DNA of 64,000 nucleotides from CAYWJT01 sp964458655 (GTDB lineage Bacteria > Acidobacteriota > Aminicenantia > Aminicenantales > Saccharicenantaceae), in assembly GCA_964458655.1 (NCBI GenBank), contig CAYWJT010000002.1, positions 1-64,000 on the forward strand, in the 5' to 3' direction. Shown here in pieces: positions 27,103 through 36,066 of this stretch. Numbering within the stretch: the first letter of the stretch is position 1; each line of letters opens with the position of its first letter. The translations under genes and the position numbers were made by a program. The notes beneath the pieces were generated by a model. It was not told the origin of the DNA. It saw only the letters and a list, made by a program, of their open reading frames with translations, and searched no databases.

Positions 27103-29157
27103 TCAGTCGGCCGCGATTCGAACCGAGAGAGGGGACCTGGACTCGATCGGCAGGAAGATGACGAGGTTGTCGCCTTCGAGCCGGCGGTCCAGGCCGACGC
27201 GAACCTCGGGGCAGTCCTTTCCGTTCACATAGACACTTGGCTTCTCGCCGTTCCAGCCCCGGACGCGCAGCACGGGATGGATGGCCGGCGCCGCGGGCCC
27301 CGCCATCAGGCTGATCTCGAAGCTCTTGGGTTTTCCGCCCTCGTTGACGAGCTGATAGCAGCGCTCGCTGCGGTCGTACCCTTCGGAACGAACGTCGGGG
27401 TCCCTCACGATGAGCTCGGGGGGATAAGCCCAGGACCGGCCGAAGGCCACGACCTGGGGAAAGGCCCAGTCCGTCATGCCGTAGAGCCCGGCCCAGAACT
27501 CCCGGTCGTCTCGTTCGTGGATGACAGGTTCGGAGATCGGGAAGCTCGAACAATGGGAGGGGCGGTCAGACGTCAGGGTCGTCCGGCCGTCGCAGCGGGC
27601 CTGTCCCACCGGAAAATGGTTGCAGCCGCTCGCCCGACCGTAGGCCGCGAGGTTCTCGAATCGAAGGAACATCCTGTTGCCCGGCTCGAAGCAGATGAAG
27701 GGTTTGTTGACAGATTTGAACTGGTACTGCTGCACCGTATAGGGATGGGAGACCTCCCAGCTGAAAGGCCCGTAGGGCGGGGCGTTGGGATTCTCGACGA
27801 AGGACACCCGGGCCGTCTTCCCGGCGTAGTCGGCGACGGTGACATAGTCCTTCTCCAGAAGGTCGGACACGATCTGACCGGGGTGAAGCAGGGCCAGAGT
27901 CTCCTGGAACTGACGCGGTTGCCCGAGCGTTCCCTTCTTCCAGCTGACCTTGCGGATCGCGCTGGCGTCGGGATAGATGTAATAGTACTCGTCGACCCAG
28001 CATTCCCAGCCGGTCTTGGGGTCCACCCGCCAGGTGTGGTCGTAGGCGCTGACCGGCGCGTAGCGCCAGTGGACGACGACTCGCGCCTCCGTGTTCTCGA
28101 TAATCCTGACATGGGAGAACCGGCAGTGTCGGTCCTGCATGTGCTCGTAGCAACCCTCCCGGTCGCTCTTCTTGTCCTCCCAAGCTTCCACGCTCTGGTC
28201 GGACATCCAGTTCTCGTTCTCGGAAACCCACGAGGCCCCGTAACGGATGCCGCGCCAGAACACCAGCTTGACGGCGGAACCGGGGAAAGAGACGACGATG
28301 TCCGGGTCCTGTTCGACCGGCCAGAGCCGGTCCCAAGCCGGGTAATACTTCAGCTTCGTATAGTAGGCGCCGAACCGCCCGGGGTTCTTCTCGACGGTGG
28401 GCAGCCGTCGCGGGGCGATGTCCGGCTTGAGGCCGTGGCCCAGCGCCGCGTGTTCCCTTATCGTCGCGGCCGGCAGGGCCTGGTCGTAGACGCGCACTTC
28501 GTCCACGATGCCGTCCAGGCCGAAATAGGCCGGCACCGTCCCCCAGGTCCTGTGGATGTCGGAGGGCTTGTCCGGCCGGGCGACCATTCCCAGGAGATAG
28601 CCGGCTCGGGCGTGCGTGATAGCGCCGTTGATCTTGTTCGAAGCGATGAGCGTTCCGTTGATGAAGAGAGCCATCTCGGACCGGGCGCGGTACACGCCAA
28701 CTACGTGCATCCACGTCCGCAAGGGTATCGCGTCCCGCGCGCTGGTGCAAGCCAGCCATTGGCCGCCGACGGCGCACTCCAGCGAGGCCTGACCCAGGGG
28801 GCCGATCATCAACCTGTAGCCTTTCACTTCATCGGACTCCGAGGTCAGGATCGGGCACCAGTTCCAGGGGTATTCGCCGAGCGCAATCCAGGCCTCGACG
28901 GTGATCTCGTCGCCCGTCACGACCCGGTCTTGTCCCGAGGACCTTAGACAGGTGGTGAAGCCGTCCAATCGAAGCCCGTCGCCCTCGACGCCCGGGGCTT
29001 TCTCGACATAGCCTTCCACGGTGTCCCAGGTCTTGCTGACGACCTCCCGTGTTCGGGAACCTTCCAGCTTGTCGAAAGACCAATGAGCCTTTGGTTCCTG
29101 CGCGGCGGCTTTCACAACGCAGACGGCCAGGACGATGACCGCGAATTTCCTGTTCAT
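27103..29157 (-). CDS. LamG-bearing secreted protein, unassigned enzyme-like family (copy 2)
   Basis: ATG 29157 follows a GGGAGGG site and starts a signal peptide (MNRKFAVIVLAVCVVKAAAQ); the earlier open reading is not conserved. The 684-residue product matches copy 1 throughout. A LamG domain (ITVEAWIALGEYPWNWCPIL, FGLDGIVDEVRVYDQAL) is followed by FGAYYTKLKYYPAWDRLW, VKLVFWRGIRYGASWV, CYEHMQD, SHVRIIENTEARVVVHWRYA and DEYYYIYPDASAIRKVSW. A C-terminal part ends in a small beta domain (RSEGYDRSERCYQLV). Its length equals copy 1 exactly. Function is unknown; presence in three glycan loci of the window, always exported, points to an extracellular carbohydrate-active role. A ROK-type operator lies 188 bases upstream of the start. 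Confidence 0.75.
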   Translation of the reverse strand: MNRKFAVIVLAVCVVKAAAQEPKAHWSFDKLEGSRTREVVSKTWDTVEGYVEKAPGVEGDGLRLDGFTTCLRSSGQDRVVTGDEITVEAWIALGEYPWNWCPILTSESDEVKGYRLMIGPLGQASLECAVGGQWLACTSARDAIPLRTWMHVVGVYRARSEMALFINGTLIASNKINGAITHARAGYLLGMVARPDKPSDIHRTWGTVPAYFGLDGIVDEVRVYDQALPAATIREHAALGHGLKPDIAPRRLPTVEKNPGRFGAYYTKLKYYPAWDRLWPVEQDPDIVVSFPGSAVKLVFWRGIRYGASWVSENENWMSDQSVEAWEDKKSDREGCYEHMQDRHCRFSHVRIIENTEARVVVHWRYAPVSAYDHTWRVDPKTGWECWVDEYYYIYPDASAIRKVSWKKGTLGQPRQFQETLALLHPGQIVSDLLEKDYVTVADYAGKTARVSFVENPNAPPYGPFSWEVSHPYTVQQYQFKSVNKPFICFEPGNRMFLRFENLAAYGRASGCNHFPVGQARCDGRTTLTSDRPSHCSSFPISEPVIHERDDREFWAGLYGMTDWAFPQVVAFGRSWAYPPELIVRDPDVRSEGYDRSERCYQLVNEGGKPKSFEISLMAGPAAPAIHPVLRVRGWNGEKPSVYVNGKDCPEVRVGLDRRLEGDNLVIFLPIESRSPLSVRIAAD

Positions 29158-29344
29158 TTTCCGTTCCCTCCCGTCCAATGATGGAGTCCTATCCCTAGCC
29201 GGCATCCCTCCGGCGGGCCGAAAGCGACATCGCGGCCGAAGCGTAGAGTGCAACGCCCGGCGCAATCCATTTCTCCTCGTCCAGAGTCAGGGGCTTGACC
29301 GCATAGGCGATCAGCGGCACATCTAGGGTTAGACATATTTCTAT

Positions 29345-29361
29345 TTTATTACATTAAGAAA
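29345..29361 (+). promoter_or_regulatory. Putative ROK operator (site 2)
   Basis: TTTATTA CAT TAAGAAA matches site 1 with the same 3-base spacer. It lies 188 bases upstream of the LamG copy 2 start at 29157, inside an AT-rich tract also bounded by GACAT and ATGTC. It could act on the minus-strand gene or, by looping, with the site at 29633. Confidence 0.55.
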
Positions 29362-29606
29362 TAAATGTCTTTTAAATATCGTCCGGGAGCGACTAAAGCC
29401 AATCGCTCTTTCGTTAGTCCCTTAGGGGCAGGGAGCCGGGCTCTCGAAGAATCAGATGGATGTGGGAGAAATGAAGCCGCCCGCGCTTTTTTCAAAGGGC
29501 AAGATATGAAAGGGGGCCATGGCGATATCGGCCTTTCTCTTTGAGTATGCCTTCGACCCGGTTTTTTCGGCGATATCGGCGGTCGAGAAAATTAATAAAA
29601 AAATAG

Positions 29607-29635
29607 TTGCATTTTAATTTTATTTGAATTACTTT
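29607..29635 (+). promoter_or_regulatory. Candidate promoter of ROK regulator 2
   Basis: TTGCAT (29607-29612) and TACTTT (29630-29635) are 17 bases apart; transcription would start near 29642. The -10 box overlaps the left arm of the operator at 29633, which fits autorepression. Both hexamers are only moderate matches. Confidence 0.35.
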
Positions 29636-29649
29636 ATTAGCGTAAGAAA
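29633..29649 (+). promoter_or_regulatory. Putative ROK operator (site 3)
   Basis: TTTATTA GCG TAAGAAA is the closest to a perfect palindrome of the four sites (arms differ at one position). It ends 20 bases before the ATG of the ROK gene at 29670, as expected for autoregulation. A further TAAGAAA half-site follows at 29654-29660. Confidence 0.65.
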
Positions 29650-29669
29650 CAAATAAGAAATTTCCAGCG

Positions 29670-30941
29670 ATGCTCAAAGAGATCGCCCACCGGAAAACAC
29701 AGACGCGGGCCGGCAACGCCAAACTCATAAGTGAACTCAATAAGGTCAAGGTCATTAATCTCGTCCGCGACAATTACGGAATCTCTCGAGCGGATCTGAC
29801 CAAGCGCAGCGGGTTGAGCGCCCCGACCATTTCCCGGATCATCGACGGTCTTATCCGCGAAGGGTTCGTCACTGAGATAGGGGCCGGAGTCTCCCGCGGC
29901 GGCCGCAAGCCGACCTTGCTCAGGTTCTCCGGCATCGACAGCTACATCATCGGCATCGACCTCGGGACTACGAACATCTACGGCGTCCTGACCGACCTCG
30001 AGGCCAACGTTATCGCCGAGATCAAGATCCCGACCAAAGTCGAAGGGGGATTCGACCAGGTCATGGAGCGGACATCCGAAGTGATCAGCGAGCTGCGCGG
30101 TCATCTCCGGAACCGACAGGGCCGGATCTGCGGCATCGGTCTGGCCATCGCCGGGCTTATCAACAGGGAGCTCGAGATCGTCGAATTCTCGCCGGACTTC
30201 CATTGGCACAATGTCGATGTCCGGTCCTACCTCAGCCGCAAGCACGCCGACATCCCGATCGTCTTCGACAATGTGACCAGGGTCATGGCCTTGGGCGAGA
30301 TCTGGTACGGCGCCGGGCGTAATTACCAGGACTTCGTCATGGTCAACATCGGCTACGGCATCGGCGCAGGCATCATCATCCGCGGCACCCCACTCTATGG
30401 GAGCCTGGGCATGGCCGGAGAGTTCGGGCACATCACGCTCGACAGGGATTCGGATGTCCAATGCGAATGCGGCAATTTCGGCTGCCTCGAAGCCTTGGCT
30501 TCCGGCAACGCCATCGCCAAGGCCGCCCGGAAGGAGCTCGAACGCGGCGCCGCCTCAGAGCTCCTCAAGGCCTGTAACGGCGATCCGGCAAGCCTGACAG
30601 CCGAGATGGTGGCCCAGAGCGCCAAGCGGGGAGACCTGCTGGCCTGGAGAGTCTTCGACCTGGCGGCCGAATACATCGGTATCGGCATCGCCGGTTTGAT
30701 CAACCTGTATAATCCCGAGGCCGTTTTCATCGGCGGCGGGGTCGCCCAAGCCGGCGACATCCTCTTCGACCGGGTCCGGAAGACCGTCCAGGCGCGGGCG
30801 CTGAAGAAGACAGCGGAGGCCGCTTCCATCCTGCCCGTGACGTTCGGACCGAGAGCGGCCGTCATGGGAGCCGTTTCGCTGATCTTAAGCGGCATCGTCA
30901 ACCTCAATTTCGAACAAGACAACTATTCTGCAACGAGTTGA
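29670..30941 (+). CDS. ROK-family transcriptional regulator 2 (NagC/XylR type)
   Basis: A 423-residue regulator with winged helix-turn-helix (residues 20-80; SGLSAPTISRIIDGLIREGF) and a ROK domain. IIGIDLGTTNIYGV gives the phosphate loop, FGHITLD holds a zinc-ligand His, and CECGNFGCLEALASG is the ROK zinc signature. It is closely related to ROK 1 at 13360, including the turn and recognition helix, so the same operator may serve both. There is no Shine-Dalgarno site before the ATG. A palindromic site overlapping its probable promoter suggests autoregulation. It is followed after 216 bases by the Oar-like receptor and the main deoxysugar operon, which it probably controls. Confidence 0.93.
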   Translation: MLKEIAHRKTQTRAGNAKLISELNKVKVINLVRDNYGISRADLTKRSGLSAPTISRIIDGLIREGFVTEIGAGVSRGGRKPTLLRFSGIDSYIIGIDLGTTNIYGVLTDLEANVIAEIKIPTKVEGGFDQVMERTSEVISELRGHLRNRQGRICGIGLAIAGLINRELEIVEFSPDFHWHNVDVRSYLSRKHADIPIVFDNVTRVMALGEIWYGAGRNYQDFVMVNIGYGIGAGIIIRGTPLYGSLGMAGEFGHITLDRDSDVQCECGNFGCLEALASGNAIAKAARKELERGAASELLKACNGDPASLTAEMVAQSAKRGDLLAWRVFDLAAEYIGIGIAGLINLYNPEAVFIGGGVAQAGDILFDRVRKTVQARALKKTAEAASILPVTFGPRAAVMGAVSLILSGIVNLNFEQDNYSATS

Positions 30942-31157
30942 AATGACCACCTTTATGACAACGAGGCTCGGCTAGGATCATGATTGGAATGCGATCGGCG
31001 CATGCAGAGCGAGAAGTTTCTTGTCTAACTATATTAATTAATCGAAACCTTCGCAGGCAGACCCTGCGCCAAGGAGGTGGAAGCACGAAATACAGGGGAT
31101 TTACGGCTAAAGGGATTTGAGCGGAGTCTATCGGCAATCGAGAAAGGAGAGCAAAGA

Positions 31158-34100
31158 ATGAGCAAAAAGAGAATCTTCTTGCTCATCGTGGCCTGCCTCG
31201 CGCTGTCGGCGACCGCGACCTCGCAAGAGTTGCAGTCCGGAGCGATCAGAGGCCGGGTCACAGATGACACGGGCGAGCCCCTGCCGGGCGTTTCGATCAC
31301 CATCTCCGGCCCGGCGCTGATCGGCAAGGTCACGACCGTGACCAACGCCGAGGGGATGTTCAGGGCCCCCGCCCTGACGCCGGGGACCGGCTACGAGGTC
31401 CGCGCCGAGCTGAGCGGGTTCGAGACGACCGTTCAGAAGGGGCTCATCGTCAACCTCAACAAGACGATCACGATCGAGATCGTCATGAAGGCGTCGACCC
31501 TCCAGCAGGAGGTCACGATCGTCGCTCCCACCCCGACCGTCGACGTCGTCAGGTCGGCGACGTCGCAGACGATCACGAGCGATGTCCTGGCGTCGCTGCC
31601 CTTGGGCCGCAATGTCAGCTCGGTCCTGGCCATGGCGCCGGGCGCCGTCGGCGGCAGCGTCCACGGCGACGGACGCGGCGAGGTCGGCGCCGTCATGGAC
31701 GGCATCCAGATGTCGGAACCCGACGTCGGCGGCGTGGCCTTCGGCTACGACGTGGGCATCGCCTGGGACATGGTGGAGGAGTTCGAACTCGTGACGGCCG
31801 GCGCCTCGGCCCAGTTCTTCAACAGCACGAGCGGCCTGACCAACGTCCTCATGAAATCGGGCGGGAACACGTTCTCGGGCTCGGCCACCGTCTATTACAC
31901 GAACAAGCACCTGTCCCAGATCCATCTCCCGGAGCCGGACCTCCAGGCCCTCAACCTGGCCAAGCCCTCCATCCCGGTTTACTCGGTCGACACTTCCTTC
32001 TCGCTGGGCGGCCCCGTCATCAAGGACAAGATCTGGTTCATGACCGAGTTCCGGATGATCAACAGCAAGTACACCGGCGACTTCCGGCCCACGGTCATCA
32101 ACGGCAAGAGCTACGACAACTACGACCGCAAGTTCCCCAACTACGTCGGCTTCCTTAAGTTCTCGGCCCAGATCGCCAAGAACCTCCGCGCCTCGGCCAT
32201 GGGGCACTACTCGATGCAGGACGTTCCCTACTACTACAGCGGCTGGGGCCTGACCAACGAGGCCAACAAGAACAACAAGCCGATCCGCTTCAACTACGGC
32301 GCCACGGTTTCCTGGACCGTCAACAACAGCACCATCCTCGACCTTCGCGCCGGCGGCCTGTATTTCAAGTGGACGGGCAAGAACACGAAAGAAGCCAACC
32401 CGGACGGTCCCCACTTCTATGATGATTACACGGGCTACAGCTGGGGCAACACCGGCGCCACAGAGTACACCTACAAGCCCAAGCTCAACGTCTCCTTGAC
32501 CGCCACCAAGTTCATTGACAACGTCCTCGGCGGCAACCACGAGATCAAGGCCGGCCTCGAATGGGAGCGGAACCGCGGCGACTGGGGTTTCTACATGAAG
32601 CAACCCTTGTTCTGGACTTACTACGACGGGAGCCCCTATTATTGGGCCGCTCAGAACGGCGGCGTGACCGACCCGGTCTACGGCGACGGGCTGCTCGAAT
32701 ACGCCGTCATGGGCGCAACTGAGGGATCCGGCGCCGAGATCGGCATCACCTCGCGGGTCGGCGGCTTCCTCCAGGATTCCTTCACCGTCAAGCGCCTGAC
32801 CGTCAACCTGGGCTTACGGGTCGACCACCTGAAAGCGTGGAGTCCCGGCCGCTCCAAGGGCGCCGCCGTCGACCCCGTCGCGCTGGCCCTCGGCGAGACC
32901 TACTTCGAGCCCATCTACGGCCTCAATCCCTATGACGAAGTGGCCTACGACACTTGGGACAACGCCTTCCCCTACGGCACGTTCTTCTCCCCCCGCCTCG
33001 GCCTCACCTACGATCTTTTCGGCAACGGCAAGACGGCCCTGAAGGCGTCGTTCACCCGCCAGCAGGAGAGCTTCCCGACGGGGACATTCTCGGCCATGTA
33101 TCCCTTGACGTGGCGATCCTTCACCTGGAACTGGTGGGACGATAACCACAACGGTCAGCCTGACGTGCCCGGCGTCGATCACTACGAAGAGGCCTACGGC
33201 GACACGCCTCTGGCCATGATCTCCACCGCTTACCTCGACGCCATCGACCCGAACGTCAAAGTGCCCTACGTTGACGAGATCACCCTCGGCATCGAGCAAG
33301 AGCTCGTCAAGAACCTCCGAGTCAGCGTCCGCTACATCCACAAGGACCGGAAGCGCATCATGGCCAGCGTCCTCTGGGACAAGGAGTCCGACAGGTATTG
33401 GTACACCCATGACCTGGCCCCCGAATGGTGGATCCCGTTCACGACGACGGTCCCCGCGACCGGCTCCTATCCGGCCCAGGAAGTGACGATGTATTTCCTG
33501 TCCAACGACGCGCCCGACCAGTTCCGTCGTTTGACCAACGTTCCCGAAGCCAAGCTCAGGTACAACTCTCTCGAGATCAGCTTCGACAAGCGGCTGGCCA
33601 AGGGCTGGATGCTCGGCGGGTCCGTCAACTACACGATGCTCAAGGGCAACTACTCCCTGGGCTATGCCTCGTGGGCTTCGCAATACGTCTTCTCCAGCCC
33701 GAACTCGTTCGTCAACGCCTACGGCGAAATGACCTACAGCCGGCCCCTCATCATCAAGCTCTACGGCACGTTCACCCTCCCATACAGCTTCATGTTCTCC
33801 TTCTTCTACACGCACTACGACGGCTCGCCGTGGGGACGGACGGTCAAAGTTAATCCGCCGGCCGATTGGGCCGCGGCCCACAACGCCAGCACGACGGGCT
33901 ATACGATCTATGTCAACCCGCCCGGCACCTACCGGAACGAGGCTTCGGACAATCTCGACCTGCGGCTCGGGAAGGACTTCAAGCTCGGCCCCGGAACGGT
34001 CGAAGCTTATGTGAACATCTTCAATCTCCTCGGCGCCTATACGCTCACGGTCGCCAAGAACCCCGGCGGGACCTGGCGGCCCATCGCTGAGAACACGACA

Positions 34101-34187
34101 GAAGGGACCTACACAGTCGGTTCCACGGGCCTGCGCGGTTTCGCCGGTTCCCGTCAATTCCGGTTCTCGTTGTCCTACAAGTTCTAG
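31158..34187 (+). CDS. Oar-like TonB-dependent receptor
   Basis: This 1009-residue outer-membrane receptor probably imports glycan fragments released by the locus. AAAGGAGAG lies eight bases before ATG 31158, and the product opens with a signal peptide (MSKKRIFLLIVACLALSATA). A carboxypeptidase-regulatory domain (GAIRGRVTDDTGEPLPGVSI, about residues 25-110) precedes the plug (SQTITSDVLASLPLGRNVSS, then GAVMDGIQMSEPDVGG). The large barrel is rich in Tyr, Trp and Asn and ends FRFSLSYKF. No SusD-type lipoprotein follows, as is usual for Acidobacteriota and related groups. A TTTCTTG half-site of the ROK operator lies at 31017, but without a good second arm. A strong hairpin follows the stop codon. 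Confidence 0.92.
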   Translation: MSKKRIFLLIVACLALSATATSQELQSGAIRGRVTDDTGEPLPGVSITISGPALIGKVTTVTNAEGMFRAPALTPGTGYEVRAELSGFETTVQKGLIVNLNKTITIEIVMKASTLQQEVTIVAPTPTVDVVRSATSQTITSDVLASLPLGRNVSSVLAMAPGAVGGSVHGDGRGEVGAVMDGIQMSEPDVGGVAFGYDVGIAWDMVEEFELVTAGASAQFFNSTSGLTNVLMKSGGNTFSGSATVYYTNKHLSQIHLPEPDLQALNLAKPSIPVYSVDTSFSLGGPVIKDKIWFMTEFRMINSKYTGDFRPTVINGKSYDNYDRKFPNYVGFLKFSAQIAKNLRASAMGHYSMQDVPYYYSGWGLTNEANKNNKPIRFNYGATVSWTVNNSTILDLRAGGLYFKWTGKNTKEANPDGPHFYDDYTGYSWGNTGATEYTYKPKLNVSLTATKFIDNVLGGNHEIKAGLEWERNRGDWGFYMKQPLFWTYYDGSPYYWAAQNGGVTDPVYGDGLLEYAVMGATEGSGAEIGITSRVGGFLQDSFTVKRLTVNLGLRVDHLKAWSPGRSKGAAVDPVALALGETYFEPIYGLNPYDEVAYDTWDNAFPYGTFFSPRLGLTYDLFGNGKTALKASFTRQQESFPTGTFSAMYPLTWRSFTWNWWDDNHNGQPDVPGVDHYEEAYGDTPLAMISTAYLDAIDPNVKVPYVDEITLGIEQELVKNLRVSVRYIHKDRKRIMASVLWDKESDRYWYTHDLAPEWWIPFTTTVPATGSYPAQEVTMYFLSNDAPDQFRRLTNVPEAKLRYNSLEISFDKRLAKGWMLGGSVNYTMLKGNYSLGYASWASQYVFSSPNSFVNAYGEMTYSRPLIIKLYGTFTLPYSFMFSFFYTHYDGSPWGRTVKVNPPADWAAAHNASTTGYTIYVNPPGTYRNEASDNLDLRLGKDFKLGPGTVEAYVNIFNLLGAYTLTVAKNPGGTWRPIAENTTEGTYTVGSTGLRGFAGSRQFRFSLSYKF

Positions 34188-34205
34188 GCGTTGTAAGATG
34201 CAAGC

Positions 34206-34237
34206 GGGAGGGGGAGGCCCTCCGGTCTCCCCCTCCC
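34206..34237 (+). terminator. Strong hairpin after the TonB receptor
   Basis: GGGAGGGGGAG and CTCCCCCTCCC form a perfect 11-base-pair stem with a 10-base loop, 18 bases after the receptor stop. No T-run follows, so it may be a rho-independent-like terminator of partial strength, or an attenuator that sets receptor expression above the symporter operon. Confidence 0.6.
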
Positions 34238-34409
34238 ACCCTTGCTCGCACGGGGCTTTGTCCATCCGGGAGGCCACACGGTCTTTCGGGGGATGGTTCC
34301 GGCGGGCCAAAGTATTCGGCCCAGCCTGGCCGGAGTGCAAGTCCCGGCTCGCCCGGCCGTGGTTCCATTGTCGCAGAGCAGGGCGCGAAAGATGCCTTAG
34401 GAGACCACG

Positions 34410-36035
34410 ATGACCCAAGCCTCTCTTGGCATTCCCGTCGTCGATCTTTTGATTATCGTCGCCTACATCCTCGGCATCCTGGCGGTCGGTATCCTCTCGA
34501 CCCGGGGCCTGGGGCGCACGGCCAATGGCTATTTCCTGGCCGGACGGTCCTTGCGCTGGGGGATGGTCGGCTCAGCGATGTTCGCCGCCAACATCTCGAC
34601 CATCCATCTCGTCGGACTGGCGGCCTCAGGCTATTCTGACGGCCTCGTCTGGGGCAATTTCGAATGGATGGCGACTTTCACCCTGGTCCTCCTGGGGCTG
34701 GTCTTCGCTCCTTTCTATTTCCGGAGCCGCATCTCGACCCTGCCCGAATTCCTGGAGAAGCGCTACGGCCCCGGGGCGCGGATCATGCTGGCCTTCATGG
34801 CCATCCTGGCCGCCCTCTTCATCCACATCGGGATGAGTCTCTACGCCGGCGCGGCGGTCTTCCGGCAGTTCTTCGGCATCGACGTCGTGACTTCGATCAT
34901 CATCATCTCGATCGTCACCGGCATCTACACCATCCTGGGCGGCCTCAAGGCCGTGGTCGTCACGGAGTCCATACAGGCCGTGATCCTAATCCTGGGGGCA
35001 ATCGTGGTCACGGCCTTCGCCGTCCTGGCCCTGCCTTCGCACGGCATCCACGGCTTGGCGGACTTCAAGGCGGCCGTCAAACCCGATCAACTCAGCATGC
35101 TGCAAACCCACAGCGCGGCCGGGCTCAACTGGTACGCAGTCTTCCTCGGTTATCCCATCCTCGGGATCTGGTACTGGTGCACCGATCAGACCATCGTCCA
35201 ACGCGTGCTCGGCTCCCGGACTGAGAAAGACGCCCAGTACGGGGCGCTGTTCGCCGGGCTGCTCAAGATCCTGCCCGTCTTCATCCTCGTCTTCCCCGGG
35301 GTCGTCGGCTATGTCCTGTTCCGGGACGTCATCGGGTCCGACGCCAACCAGACCCTGCCGGTCCTCCTCGTCCGGCTCATCCCGACGGGCATCAAGGGCC
35401 TTATCGCCGCGGGCCTGCTGGCGGCCTTGATGAGCACCATCGCCGCCGCGCTCAACAGCTCGGCGACGCTGGTGGCCGTCGATATCGTCAAGCGGGTCAA
35501 GCCCCAGACTTCGGACCGGGCCCAGATCCGGGTCGGACAGGTCTGCGCCGTCGCCGTCATGCTCCTGGCCATGGCCTGGTCGACCCAGGGCGGTCGGTAT
35601 ACGAGCATCTTCGAGGCCATCAACACCATCGCCAGCTACCTGGCCCCGCCGATCACGGCCGTCTTCCTGTGGGGGGTGTTCTGGAGGCGCGGGACTAGCC
35701 AGGCCGCGCTGACGACCCTGATCGCCGGTTTTCTCCTCGGCGTCGTCTCGTTCCTGGTCGACCTTCCTGTCTTCGGCACAGAGAAGGTCATTACTCACGG
35801 GCTCGGCATCCCCTTCATGATGCAGGCCTGGTGGATGTTCTCTCTGTGCAGCCTGATGTTCGTCGTAGTAAGCCTGTTGACGCCCCGCCCTGACCCGGAA
35901 AAAATCGACGCCCTGACCTGGAAAAGCCCGGCCGCCTTCCTGACCCAAGGCCGAATCGACGGAGTCACCGACCCCCGGGTTCTGGCCTGTGGGCTGTTGG
36001 TTTTATTAGCGGCCCTGTATTATATCTTTCGCTGA
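34410..36035 (+). CDS. Sodium:solute symporter (SSS/SGLT family)
   Basis: A 541-residue inner-membrane carrier that brings in a small organic solute, here probably a monosaccharide, with sodium. It has about 13-14 hydrophobic segments. VVDLLIIVAYILGILAVGI is the first, then NGYFLAGRSLRWG, typical of SSS proteins. FAANISTIHLVGLAASGY is the sodium-site helix, and ALMSTIAAALNSSATL the conserved helix 8-type segment. TAGGAG lies six bases before the ATG. It begins a run of plus-strand genes with two dehydrogenases, GH95 and others, and would supply the inner-membrane step after the TonB receptor. The exact sugar (fucose, rhamnose or other) cannot be read from the sequence. Confidence 0.93.
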   Translation: MTQASLGIPVVDLLIIVAYILGILAVGILSTRGLGRTANGYFLAGRSLRWGMVGSAMFAANISTIHLVGLAASGYSDGLVWGNFEWMATFTLVLLGLVFAPFYFRSRISTLPEFLEKRYGPGARIMLAFMAILAALFIHIGMSLYAGAAVFRQFFGIDVVTSIIIISIVTGIYTILGGLKAVVVTESIQAVILILGAIVVTAFAVLALPSHGIHGLADFKAAVKPDQLSMLQTHSAAGLNWYAVFLGYPILGIWYWCTDQTIVQRVLGSRTEKDAQYGALFAGLLKILPVFILVFPGVVGYVLFRDVIGSDANQTLPVLLVRLIPTGIKGLIAAGLLAALMSTIAAALNSSATLVAVDIVKRVKPQTSDRAQIRVGQVCAVAVMLLAMAWSTQGGRYTSIFEAINTIASYLAPPITAVFLWGVFWRRGTSQAALTTLIAGFLLGVVSFLVDLPVFGTEKVITHGLGIPFMMQAWWMFSLCSLMFVVVSLLTPRPDPEKIDALTWKSPAAFLTQGRIDGVTDPRVLACGLLVLLAALYYIFR

Positions 36036-36066
36036 GGCCGCCCTATGCGGCCAGGGGAGTTGAGAC

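Larger units (their letters stand above)
29158..29669. other. Divergent AT-rich regulatory region
   Basis: This 512-base gap separates the LamG copy 2 gene (minus) from ROK regulator 2 (plus). It is markedly AT-rich at 29330-29400 and 29580-29665, unlike the flanking genes. It holds two copies of the palindromic operator, and TAAGAAA recurs alone at 29654. No gene is seen in it. Confidence 0.6.

Noticed and set aside
27277..28947. Long open frame on the plus strand opposite LamG copy 2
   Set aside because: Shadow frame: no motif, no start site and the opposite strand is conserved in paralogues.
31017..31033. TTTCTTG followed by TAACTAT before the TonB receptor as a fifth operator
   Set aside because: Only one arm fits and the spacer is two bases, so it was kept only as a half-site remark.
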